This document shows positions 15,763 to 22,043 of a DNA stretch of 23,575 nt, piece by piece. The first letter of the stretch is position 1; each line of letters opens with the position of its first letter. The notes under the pieces are model-generated. The model saw nothing but the letters and a program-made list of their open reading frames with translations. It did not search any database and had not been told where the DNA came from. Source of the stretch: a virus; IMG/VR virus record IMGVR_UViG_3300032213_001433, positions 1-23,575 of that record; one strand, written 5' to 3'. A program made the translations under genes and the position numbers.

Positions 15763-16388
15763 GCTACATCGTGGACCACATCCCGAAAACGACCGCGAAC
15801 AATCGACGACCCGCCATAGCGATGACGGCTGAGACCATCACGATACACAACACAGGCAACCCTCGCTCCACAGCACGAGCAGAGCGGAACTGGCTCGTGA
15901 GTCCGCAGAACTCCCGTCAAGCCTCGTACCACATCGTCATCGACGACAAGGAGACGATAGAGTGCCTTCCACTCAATGAGGTGGCATGGCATGCAGGGGA
16001 TGGCAGGGGAAATGGCAACATGAAAAGTATCGGAATCGAGATATGCGAGTCGGGGGACTATGCAAAAACTCTCGAAAGAGCTGTGGAACTCGTCGCCAAG
16101 ATGCTCAAGGATTGGGGCTGGAAGACGGATCGGCTCCGCAGGCACTGGGACTGGTCAAAAAAAATCTGTCCTCGACTCATGTATGACAATGGAACGTGGA
16201 AAGGGTGGACTGATTTTATGAGCAAGGTGGAAAATAAACTGAACCCTCTCGCTGATCTCTCCCACTGGGCAAAGGATGCGTGGCTGTGGGCAATCAAAGA
16301 GGGTCTCATCGACGGCAAGGACCCCAAGGGAATCATCACCAGGGAACAACTGATAACGATATTGTATCGAATGAAAAACCGCCCCTAG
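15759..16388 (+). CDS. Endolysin: N-acetylmuramoyl-L-alanine amidase with SLH-like C-terminus
   Basis: This 209-aa lysin should cut the amide bond between N-acetylmuramic acid and L-alanine. The amidase-2 domain covers residues 3 to about 155. Probable zinc ligands are H30 (ITIHNTGN), H129 (RRHWDWSKK) and C137 (KICPRLM); E94 in IGIEICES is a likely catalytic residue. The C-terminal 45 residues (ADLSHWAKDAWLWAIKEGLI through ITREQLITILYR) look like a single S-layer-homology motif, probably the wall-binding part. The true start is the ATG overlapping the holin stop, not the much longer frame that runs back through the holin gene. Confidence 0.93.
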   Translation: MSYIVDHIPKTTANNRRPAIAMTAETITIHNTGNPRSTARAERNWLVSPQNSRQASYHIVIDDKETIECLPLNEVAWHAGDGRGNGNMKSIGIEICESGDYAKTLERAVELVAKMLKDWGWKTDRLRRHWDWSKKICPRLMYDNGTWKGWTDFMSKVENKLNPLADLSHWAKDAWLWAIKEGLIDGKDPKGIITREQLITILYRMKNRP

Positions 16389-16402
16389 AGGCTGCTTTTT
16401 TT
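16374..16402 (+). terminator. Possible imperfect terminator at the end of the endolysin gene
   Basis: An A-run and GCC (16381-16383) can pair imperfectly with GGC (16390-16392) and the T7 run at 16396-16402. The inner stem is short and mismatched, so this is weak and overlaps the endolysin stop. Confidence 0.35.
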
Positions 16403-16441
16403 GTTTTGATTATTTTTAATTTGTGATTATAATTAACCTTG

Positions 16442-16473
16442 CCTCGGCGGAAAGCATCCGTCGGGGTTTATTT
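16442..16473 (+). terminator. Intrinsic terminator of the late/lysis operon
   Basis: CCTCGGCGG (16442-16450) pairs with CCGTCGGGG (16458-16466) as nine pairs including two G-T wobbles, with a 7-base loop. It is followed by TTTATTT. It separates the lysis genes from the ParM-like cassette. Confidence 0.75.
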
Positions 16474-16502
16474 GTCATATAAATAATTAACCATCATATA
16501 CT
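16472..16502 (+). promoter_or_regulatory. Candidate sigma-A promoter for the segregation cassette
   Basis: TTGTCA (16472-16477) and TATACT (16497-16502) resemble -35 and -10 boxes. The 19-base spacer is longer than ideal; CATATA at 16495 would give 17. The site lies just past the late terminator and upstream of the actin-like gene. Confidence 0.5.
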
Positions 16503-16505
16503 ACC

Positions 16506-16558
16506 TACATCACACCCAAAGCCCATAAAGGCTCGGGTACATCACATCTAGGGGTGAT
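16506..16558 (+). repeat. TACATCACA direct repeats upstream of the actin-like gene
   Basis: TACATCACA occurs at 16506-16514 and again at 16538-16546, 32 bases (about three helical turns) apart. GTGAT at 16554-16558 is the inverted form of ATCAC and overlaps the ribosome binding site. AGCC/GGCT at 16520-16533 forms a further small dyad. It could be an operator or centromere-like site for the partner protein; this is inference. Confidence 0.45.
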
Positions 16559-16561
16559 CTC

Positions 16562-17347
16562 ATGATCGTAGGCTTAGACATCGGCCGCTCAAGCGTCAAA
16601 GTGTTCACAGGCGACAAAATGGAGCATTTTCCCTCTTTCCTCGGCGAGTGGCGAAAACGAAAACTCTCCTCTGAACACAAGGATGACATTGAGGTGGAGT
16701 TTCAAGGCGAGAAGTACTTCGCGGGTGCGTTGGCTCAAAACGAATCAGAGTTTGCCAGAAGTATGATGACAGAAGAAAAGGCTCACTCCGACACTCTCCT
16801 GCTCGCCTTGATCGCGCTTCACCGCGTGACCACGGAGGCGAACATCATCACAGGGTTACCCGTCTATCTCCATGACACGGAGCGGAAAAACGCACTCAAG
16901 CAACTCTTGAGAGGCAATGGAAAGTGGGAAATCACGGTCAACGGAGTCAAAAAGACCATCTCCGTCCCGCGGATTGAAGTGGCGGTAGAAGGTGGCGCGG
17001 CGTTCTGGTCCTCTCCACGGGATGGACTGGTCAGAGTCATCGACGCGGGTAGTCGCACCGTGAACTATGTGACCCTCAAAGACAAAAGATACGTCGATCG
17101 GGACTCCGGGACGCTCCCTTTCGGCTTCGGGACTACTATCTCAGGCGACCTCCGTCAAATGGCCGCTCGTATCGCAGGCGAACTCGGGAGAAAATGGAGA
17201 GAGACGGATGCCGTCCTAGTCGCTGGGGGTAGGGCGGAGGAACTGGCAAAGGAGTTGAAGCAATATTTCCCACAGACTGAGTGCTTCGTGAACCCACTTT
17301 TTGCCAACGCCATCGGCTACTACCGAATAGGACGGAAACTCCTATGA
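16562..17347 (+). CDS. ParM/Alp-like actin ATPase
   Basis: This 261-aa protein has the actin-fold nucleotide motifs in order: phosphate-1 GLDIGRSSVKVF (residues 4-15), a VEGGAAFW segment (142-149), phosphate-2 RVIDAGSRTVNYV (158-170), adenosine motif VLVAGGRAEEL (218-228) and a connect-2-like NPLFANAIGYYRIG (244-257). Such proteins polymerise to push plasmid or phage DNA apart; AlpC of a Corynebacterium prophage is one phage example. It is about 60 aa shorter than typical ParM, with little sequence between the phosphate-2 and adenosine motifs, so part of subdomain II may be reduced. It is coupled by ATGA to a small partner gene. Confidence 0.85.
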   Translation: MIVGLDIGRSSVKVFTGDKMEHFPSFLGEWRKRKLSSEHKDDIEVEFQGEKYFAGALAQNESEFARSMMTEEKAHSDTLLLALIALHRVTTEANIITGLPVYLHDTERKNALKQLLRGNGKWEITVNGVKKTISVPRIEVAVEGGAAFWSSPRDGLVRVIDAGSRTVNYVTLKDKRYVDRDSGTLPFGFGTTISGDLRQMAARIAGELGRKWRETDAVLVAGGRAEELAKELKQYFPQTECFVNPLFANAIGYYRIGRKLL

Positions 17348-17547
17348 AAAACTTCAAACGCATGCACATCGTTTTTAACCTCGACAATCCGCACCAGAGA
17401 GAGCTGTTCGAATGGTGCATGTCGCAGTCAACCAACTTCTCAGGCTTCGCCAGATCAGTCCTTTTCGCCTACAAAGAACGCACTCCCTCCGCTCCAGTCA
17501 TCACCCACTCTTCCGACGACTCTTCCGCGATGGCTGACCTACTCTAA
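17344..17547 (+). CDS. Small ribbon-helix-helix-like partner of the actin (ParR candidate)
   Basis: This 67-aa protein has a short strand (KRMHIVFNLD, residues 4-13), two helices (HQRELFEWCMSQS, then FSGFARSVLFAYKE, to about residue 46) and a Ser/Asp-rich disordered tail ending DSSAMADLL. Strand-helix-helix is the layout of CopG/ParR-like DNA-binding dimers. In ParMRC systems ParR binds parC and its C-terminal tail caps the actin filament, so the acidic tail fits. The frame extends back to 17281 but the ATG at 17344 overlaps the actin stop. I cannot exclude an unrelated small protein. Confidence 0.6.
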   Translation: MKNFKRMHIVFNLDNPHQRELFEWCMSQSTNFSGFARSVLFAYKERTPSAPVITHSSDDSSAMADLL

Positions 17548-17634
17548 TCCGACCGATATTCCGACGCGGCATTCGTCTCGGACACGAAAAACCCACTTAT
17601 ACCAACACTTTCACCCATTTTTCTCCCTTCCGAC
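17512..17634 (+). repeat. TCCGAC repeats around the actin-partner/FtsK junction
   Basis: TCCGAC occurs at 17512, 17548, 17560 and 17629, with TCGGA (inverted) at 17578-17582. The first copy is in the partner gene, the others in the 132-base gap before the FtsK-like gene. These may be iterons for a centromere or transfer origin, but a six-base word repeated four times could arise by chance. Confidence 0.35.
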
Positions 17635-17644
17635 CAAGGCAAAC

Positions 17645-17660
17645 TATCCTTAAAAGGATA
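17645..17660 (+). promoter_or_regulatory. TATCCTT-AA-AAGGATA palindrome before the FtsK-like gene
   Basis: The arms TATCCTT (17645-17651) and AAGGATA (17654-17660) are perfectly complementary around AA. It lies about 20 bases before the start codon and could be an operator or a nick-region element. Too tight for a normal RNA terminator and no T-run follows. Confidence 0.45.
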
Positions 17661-17679
17661 TCTAAAATGGAGGTGGCGC

Positions 17680-18957
17680 ATGCTACTTGAAATCATCGGC
17701 TCATTAGGCGCGGCTGGACTGCTCACATACACTCTCGTTGAGCAGAATGCCTCCCTCACCGACGCAGGCAAGATTCAGAGGGTGGCCAACAACTGCGGAC
17801 TCACCATTTCGGAGAAGGGTCGCAAGCAAACGATTCATCTCCTGCGGAAAAGTCGCCATGCGTGGGGGAGCGAATACGTCTACCGCATCCCTCTTGGACT
17901 CTCGTTTGATGATGTCCAGCGCAAAAAGTCCCACATTGAAGATGGGCTTAACCACAAGAGAGGAGTCTTGGACTTAACCTTGGATGATTTCCTCTCCCTC
18001 GACCTGAAGCAAGACCTCCTGACGCAGATCAGGAAGCTCCTGACGTCCACCAAACACAAAAAAGAGATTGTGATGGAGTACGACGGCACCTTGAAAATCA
18101 AAGTTTACCACGACCCGATGCCCGAGCGAGTCAATTTTCACTCTGGCAGAGACTGGAAAGTGTGCGTCGGGGTCTCCAGAGAGGGACTCGTGTATCACGA
18201 CTTCGAAACCATCCCTCACATGGTAGTCGCGGGCATGACTAGATACGGGAAATCAGTGTTTTTGAAGAACATCATCACCAGTCTCATCGCTCAACCCGTC
18301 ACCTTTACCCTTGTAGACCTTAAAGGTGGCCTCGCGTTTAACCGTTTCTTAAGCGTCTCCAAGGTGGAAACGGTAGCATCCGACGTATCCGAAACACTGA
18401 CGGCTCTGAGGGGCATTTCTGACGCTCTGAAAGCCAAGCAGAAAGAGTTGCTCAAGATGAAAAAAGAGGACGTGAAAGAGTCTAGCGACCGCACGAGACA
18501 CTTCATCGTCATCGACGAGGGCGCGGAAATCGCGTCACAGGGCGAAACTAATGCGGAAAGAAAGAAAATGAAAATTGAATGCGAGCAAATCCTTGGAGAG
18601 ATTGCGAGAATCGGCGGGGCGTTGGGGTATCGGCTTATATTTGCGACTCAGTATCCGACCGCGGACACTCTGCCCCGTCAGGTCAAACAGAACGCCGATG
18701 CGAGACTGTGCTTCCGCTTACCCACAGAAACTGCCTCAAGGGTGGTGCTAGACGACTCTGGAGCGGAGACGCTTCCTTTAATAAAGGGTAGAGCCATCTA
18801 CCGAACTGACCGTGTCACCATCGTGCAGACGCCATACGTCGAAAACAACTATATAGATGAGGCGATACGACCTTACATCACAATCAAGCCTCGGAAGGAG
18901 GAGTATGAGAAACCACGAGAGAGACGAAATGATACTCTCATCATTGAAGAAACTTGA
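17680..18957 (+). CDS. FtsK/SpoIIIE-like DNA translocase (TcpA-type coupling protein)
   Basis: This 425-aa ATPase has a short hydrophobic N-terminus (residues 5-20), a Walker A GMTRYGKS (185-192), the downstream LVDLKGGLAF and a Walker B HFIVIDEGAE (274-283). It then has LIFATQYPTADTLPRQVKQN, a typical FtsK-HerA segment. Members pump double-stranded DNA; in Gram-positive plasmids TcpA is the conjugation coupling protein, and B. anthracis gamma-type phages carry FtsK-like genes near their lysin (from memory). It lacks the long linker and gamma domain of cellular FtsK. GGAGGTGG precedes the start. The next gene begins inside its 3' end. Confidence 0.9.
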   Translation: MLLEIIGSLGAAGLLTYTLVEQNASLTDAGKIQRVANNCGLTISEKGRKQTIHLLRKSRHAWGSEYVYRIPLGLSFDDVQRKKSHIEDGLNHKRGVLDLTLDDFLSLDLKQDLLTQIRKLLTSTKHKKEIVMEYDGTLKIKVYHDPMPERVNFHSGRDWKVCVGVSREGLVYHDFETIPHMVVAGMTRYGKSVFLKNIITSLIAQPVTFTLVDLKGGLAFNRFLSVSKVETVASDVSETLTALRGISDALKAKQKELLKMKKEDVKESSDRTRHFIVIDEGAEIASQGETNAERKKMKIECEQILGEIARIGGALGYRLIFATQYPTADTLPRQVKQNADARLCFRLPTETASRVVLDDSGAETLPLIKGRAIYRTDRVTIVQTPYVENNYIDEAIRPYITIKPRKEEYEKPRERRNDTLIIEET

Positions 18958-19498
18958 CTATCTATCACGGAGTCAGCTCCAGAAGCTCCATAGTCTCGGA
19001 GGCGAACGGAACGCACGTAGGGTCATGGCGTCGCTAGGGGACTATCTATCGAGCTTCCGCGGCGACAATGGGGAGAGCATCTACTATTTGACCAAGGCTG
19101 GCCGTGAGCGAGTGGGGGCGGATAAAGTAAGGGCTAAGCTAGCGGATGCGAATCACTATTTGATGCGAAACGATGCGTATCTATTTTTTAAAGGGAACGA
19201 TTGGAAAAATGAGATGAAATTTACGATTCCCGGGACTGTGCAGGTCATCCCAGACGCCTATTTTATGCTCAATATGCGGAGGCATTTCCTCGAAGTCGAC
19301 CATCTCCAGAGCATGGCGAAGAACAAGGAGAAGCTGGAAAAATATCGCAAGCTCAAGTCGTCGAATCTCCTACAAGAGCGTCTCCGATATTTTCCCGCAC
19401 TCATCTGGGTCACCTTGACGGAGACGCGAAAAAAACAATTGGAAAATTGGTCAGAAGGATTAGAAACTAAAATATACTTATGGCAAGAAATCAAATAG
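18905..19498 (+). CDS. Replication-relaxation family protein
   Basis: This 197-aa protein has an N-terminal winged-helix-like region (DEMILSSLKKLDYLSRSQLQ, then HSLGGERNARRVMASL and IYYLTKAGRERVG) and a C-terminal alpha-beta domain. The latter contains IPDAYFMLNMRRHFLEVDH and a lysine-rich helix KNKEKLEKYRKL. The P-D...E-x-D plus downstream Lys/Tyr pattern is seen in replication-relaxation proteins and recalls PD-(D/E)XK nucleases. Such proteins are found next to FtsK-like genes on Gram-positive plasmids and phages and may act in DNA mobilisation or replication. AGGAGGAG supports the ATG at 18905; an upstream start at 18857 lacks such a site. It overlaps the FtsK-like gene by 53 bases. Confidence 0.8.
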   Translation: MRNHERDEMILSSLKKLDYLSRSQLQKLHSLGGERNARRVMASLGDYLSSFRGDNGESIYYLTKAGRERVGADKVRAKLADANHYLMRNDAYLFFKGNDWKNEMKFTIPGTVQVIPDAYFMLNMRRHFLEVDHLQSMAKNKEKLEKYRKLKSSNLLQERLRYFPALIWVTLTETRKKQLENWSEGLETKIYLWQEIK

Positions 19499-19510
19499 GA
19501 GGAATGGAAA

Positions 19511-19930
19511 ATGAACATTACAATGGGCGTTAAAGGTGGCGAAAGAGTCAGTCTGACTCAGGCAGAGGCCATCATCATGGAGAAGGTTAAGCTCGACCCC
19601 AAGCTAGGCAGAATCGCGGGACTACTCCCTCTAGGCATACTGGTCACTTCCATCCCACATCATGCGTTTGCCGCTCCTGAGGCGGTGCCTGTTATCGGGG
19701 GAGCTATCAAAGACAAAATCATCCACTCGTTTGACCCGTTGATTGACCTCATCCAAGCTCTAGCCTTCCCGATCGCTGGCGTCATGATCGCAGGGGGATG
19801 CCTGTTTATCATGGTAGGCAACCGTGAGCGTGGGATGCAGATGCTCCAAAATGCGGCAATAGGTTATATCCTTGTCCAACTGTCACCTTTAATGTTAGAC
19901 TTGCTGGTAGGAATTGGGCAGTCTGTTTGA
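19511..19930 (+). CDS. Secreted two-helix membrane protein, VirB2/TrbC pilin-like
   Basis: This 139-aa protein has an N-terminal charged stretch and a hydrophobic segment (about residues 36-50) ending HHAFA-A, a good signal peptidase site around residue 54. Two transmembrane helices follow (about 79-102 and 114-136) joined by the charged turn GNRERG. Long leader plus two helices is the layout of VirB2/TrbC type IV secretion pilins and of related small conjugation membrane proteins. I cannot confirm family membership from sequence alone. AGGAGG lies just upstream, 12 bases after the previous gene, so it belongs to the same operon. A second holin is an alternative, but the leader and long N-terminus argue against it. 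Confidence 0.6.
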   Translation: MNITMGVKGGERVSLTQAEAIIMEKVKLDPKLGRIAGLLPLGILVTSIPHHAFAAPEAVPVIGGAIKDKIIHSFDPLIDLIQALAFPIAGVMIAGGCLFIMVGNRERGMQMLQNAAIGYILVQLSPLMLDLLVGIGQSV

Positions 19931-19944
19931 GTTCAAAATGGTTA

Positions 19945-19982
19945 CTTTGAGATGAGCATGGAGACCCTTTCAAATCTCAAAG
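19945..19982. repeat. Inverted repeat between cassette and integrase: attP candidate
   Basis: CTTTGAGAT (19945-19953) and ATCTCAAAG (19974-19982) are perfect 9-bp inverted arms with a 20-base centre. No T-run follows on either strand, so it is a poor terminator. Serine integrase attP sites are about 40-50 bp imperfect palindromes next to int, with a 2-bp core at the centre; here the geometric centre is GA (19963-19964). Confidence 0.45.
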
Positions 19983-19994
19983 ATATGACTTTGA

Positions 19995-21398
19995 CTAGGT
20001 CAATTCTAGATCTGTGATGGTGAGGACGGCCTGCTTACCAGGGCTTCCTCTCCCTTGCGACACAGCCATCACGGTGATGGACTTAAACAGTTCCCTGACG
20101 AACATTTTCTTCTCGCGATCTTCGGCATGGCTCCAGAGATCGTTCAGCTCATTCAAAGTGTTAAGAATTTCCTTTTTATCAATCGACGGCTTCACGGTCT
20201 TAAGCTCAGATTCAATCTCAGCTTCCCGCTTGACATCTTCCGCGATACGGTCTTTATAATCCTGGAGAGAGATGGCATCGTCTGCATAGGCGATTTGCCA
20301 TTTCTTTTTGCGTTTCCTTAAAGATTCAAGCTCACTTACAAGCTTATCTTTCTTCTGGCCATCGTCGGTGGTGACATTGAAATATTTCCGCATCTGCTCG
20401 GAGTCGTACTTGATCGACTCCAAAAACATCTCCTCGAGTCGAGTTGATTTGACGATGGGCTGTTTGCAGTCGTTATAATTTGCCCTGCGGACACATCTAT
20501 AATACTTTGATTTATTGGCTGAGAACCCCACCATAGCAGACCCACATCTGGCACACTTGAGAATCCCAGAAAAAATGTGATCGGAGACGACCGTCTTGCC
20601 ACCCTTGGAGCGGGACGCAATCTCATGATTGACCTTTTCAAACGTCTCCGCGGAGATTATCGGCTCGTGATCGGCCTCGGCCAGAATTTCCTTGCCGTCT
20701 ATTTTTCCTCCAGAACGATGGTTCCATCTTAGCTTTCCAGTATAAATGGGATTCATTAGGGCGTACCTCACCGTCGAGTAGCTCCAGAGACGATCGGGAT
20801 ACTCTTGATTTATTTTTATGGCGATGCCGCGGAACCCTTCCAAACTTTGATACATGTCAAATATCTTGCGTATGACCTCAGCTTGGGACTCCACGACCAC
20901 AAGCTTCCCGTCCCTCAACTCATACCCATAGGGAGCTTTGGCACCGTTCCTCATGCCTTTTAAGTGGCGCTCCATCATCACAAAATGAACCCTTTCGCTG
21001 ATCTGCTCGCGCTCGAATTGGCCAAGGAGAACATTTAAGCCAACGTTAAAACGATTAAAGGCAGTCTCCTCGTTGGTGTTTTCTCCGATGGCACTTCTCA
21101 ACTTGATTCCTTTGGTCAAGTCCTTGAGCTGATGCCAATCTTTACCTTGGCGTGTCCATCTGTCGAGCTTCCAAAAGGCAATAAAGTCTGGCTTAGTCTG
21201 GGGAAGCTCCTGTATTAACCTTTGCAGATCGGGGCGATTGAGATTCTTGGCAGAGTAGCCATCATCAATGTAGACCCCATCGCAAGTGGCTTCCCACTCC
21301 TTAAATTTGCGGTCTAGCATCGCTTTTTGGGCTTGGATAGAAAAGCCCTCTATGGCCTGTTCCTCATCAGATACTCGAATATATTGTATGCCTCGCAT
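19995..21398 (-). CDS. int: Large serine recombinase (phage integrase)
   Basis: This 467-aa enzyme should join attP and attB through a 5' phosphoserine and excise with a directionality factor. The resolvase domain begins YIRVSDEEQ with catalytic S10; it also has DGYSAKNLNRPDLQRL and WKLDRWTR. A recombinase domain follows (AKAPYGYELRDGK through IYTGKLRW). The zinc ribbon cysteines are at C282, C285, C302 and C311, followed by a coiled coil at about residues 345-420. The frame extends upstream to 21461, but the ATG at 21398 starts at the family's usual place and has AGGTGA just before it. It is convergent with the pilin-like gene. Confidence 0.95.
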   Translation of the reverse strand: MRGIQYIRVSDEEQAIEGFSIQAQKAMLDRKFKEWEATCDGVYIDDGYSAKNLNRPDLQRLIQELPQTKPDFIAFWKLDRWTRQGKDWHQLKDLTKGIKLRSAIGENTNEETAFNRFNVGLNVLLGQFEREQISERVHFVMMERHLKGMRNGAKAPYGYELRDGKLVVVESQAEVIRKIFDMYQSLEGFRGIAIKINQEYPDRLWSYSTVRYALMNPIYTGKLRWNHRSGGKIDGKEILAEADHEPIISAETFEKVNHEIASRSKGGKTVVSDHIFSGILKCARCGSAMVGFSANKSKYYRCVRRANYNDCKQPIVKSTRLEEMFLESIKYDSEQMRKYFNVTTDDGQKKDKLVSELESLRKRKKKWQIAYADDAISLQDYKDRIAEDVKREAEIESELKTVKPSIDKKEILNTLNELNDLWSHAEDREKKMFVRELFKSITVMAVSQGRGSPGKQAVLTITDLELT

Positions 21399-21443
21399 GT
21401 CGTCACCTGTTAGTTTTTGTCGTATCGTGTCGGTAAATGCACA

Positions 21444-21472
21444 TTGCAAAAAAGAACGCATATTCGTATAAT
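21444..21472 (+). promoter_or_regulatory. Strong sigma-A promoter for the 41-aa gene
   Basis: TTGCAA (21444-21449) and TATAAT (21467-21472) are separated by 17 bases. AACGCATATTCGTAT (21455-21469), similar to the immunity operators, overlaps the -10 box, so the phage repressor may control it. Confidence 0.75.
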
Positions 21473-21505
21473 TAACCTACAAATTCAAAAAAAGGAAGTG
21501 AATTG

Positions 21506-21631
21506 ATGGATAAAGAAATTTCTGAATTTATCATAGAGGCGAATGATGACGAAAAAAATAAATTTATCGACTTTTTACGTCAATTTGCAGAGGCGAACAA
21601 ACTTATTGATTTGATTTCTGAAAGCGAATGA
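21506..21631 (+). CDS. 41-aa acidic peptide between integrase and repressor
   Basis: The peptide starts MDKEISEFIIEANDDEKNKF and ends LIDLISESE. It is acidic and probably a pair of helices. An AAAGGAAGTG site lies about eight bases before the ATG, a near-consensus promoter lies upstream and a terminator overlaps the stop, making it a complete one-gene unit. Its 3' end overlaps the convergent repressor gene by 29 bases. I do not recognise it. A regulator of lysogeny or a small partner of the integrase or repressor would fit the place, but nothing in the sequence shows this. Confidence 0.65.
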   Translation: MDKEISEFIIEANDDEKNKFIDFLRQFAEANKLIDLISESE

Positions 21632-21911
21632 ACTTTAGAATTTCTTTTTTTACATTTTCATCTAAGTTAAGTAGTTCCTGTAGGATCCTAGTTTCAAGCT
21701 CGCTTAATTTTTCCTGTTTACCCGTCAAAAGCCACTCAACAGAAACCTCATAAAGTTTAGCCAATTCAGCCAAAGTGTCCGTGTCTGGATCGCGGTATTC
21801 CGTCTCATACCCAGAGAGAGTAGGGATGGAAAATCCCATGATTCTACACACTTCTCGCTGTGTCATTTTCTTCTTTTGTCGAGCTTCTTTTAACCTGACT
21901 CCCAGACTCAT
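21603..21911 (-). CDS. XRE-family repressor (CI-like)
   Basis: This 102-aa protein has a clear N-terminal HTH_3 domain: LGVRLKEARQKKKMTQREVC, recognition region GFSIPTLSGYETEYRDPD, then LAELAKLYEVSVEWLLTG (residues about 3-65). A short helical tail (LSELETRILQELLNLDENVK) probably dimerises. It lacks a peptidase domain, so induction would not be by LexA-like self-cleavage. The start is placed at the ATG at 21911, five bases after GGAGTGA; the frame extends to a GTG at 21950 without a comparable site. It is divergent from the Cro-like gene across a region with several operator-like palindromes. Confidence 0.9.
   Translation of the reverse strand: MSLGVRLKEARQKKKMTQREVCRIMGFSIPTLSGYETEYRDPDTDTLAELAKLYEVSVEWLLTGKQEKLSELETRILQELLNLDENVKKEILKFIRFQKSNQ
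21616..21651 (+). terminator. Terminator of the 41-aa gene, inside the repressor 3' end
   Basis: TTCTGAAAG (21616-21624) pairs with CTTTAGAA (21633-21640), eight pairs with one bulged G and an 8-base loop. TTTC and a T7 run (21645-21651) follow. It would stop + strand transcription before most of the repressor gene is read antisense. Confidence 0.65.
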
Positions 21912-21964
21912 TTTAATCACTCCTTCGACAATAATATCACTATTCACCAAACGCGAAAATAATA

Positions 21965-21979
21965 TACGCTAAAAGCGAC
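21965..21979. promoter_or_regulatory. Operator-like palindrome 1
   Basis: TACGCTAAAAGCGAC matches the perfect copy at 22263 at 12 of 15 positions. It lies 54 bases upstream of the repressor start, where it could control the repressor's own promoter. Confidence 0.65.
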
Positions 21980-21989
21980 ATAAAACTTA

Positions 21990-22018
21990 TTGACAACGCG
22001 ATTAGTGTACTATATAGT
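21990..22018 (+). promoter_or_regulatory. Rightward early promoter with embedded operator
   Basis: TTGACA (21990-21995) and TATAGT (22013-22018) are 17 bases apart, a near-ideal sigma-A promoter. AACGCGATTAGTGTA (21996-22010), a degenerate operator (10 of 15 matches), fills the spacer. It should drive the Cro-like gene and the early genes. Confidence 0.75.
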
Positions 22019-22028
22019 CATATTATAG

Positions 22029-22043
22029 TACGCATTAAGCGAA
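22029..22043. promoter_or_regulatory. Operator-like palindrome 3
   Basis: TACGCATTAAGCGAA (13 of 15 matches to the perfect copy) lies just downstream of the expected transcription start of the rightward promoter. Confidence 0.65.

Noticed and set aside
19945-19982. Bidirectional terminator between convergent genes
   Set aside because: Loop of 20 bases and no T-run on either strand; kept as attP candidate instead.
21399-21461. Extra 21 N-terminal residues of the integrase
   Set aside because: The catalytic YIRVS motif normally begins within the first 10-15 residues, and AGGTGA fits the ATG at 21398.
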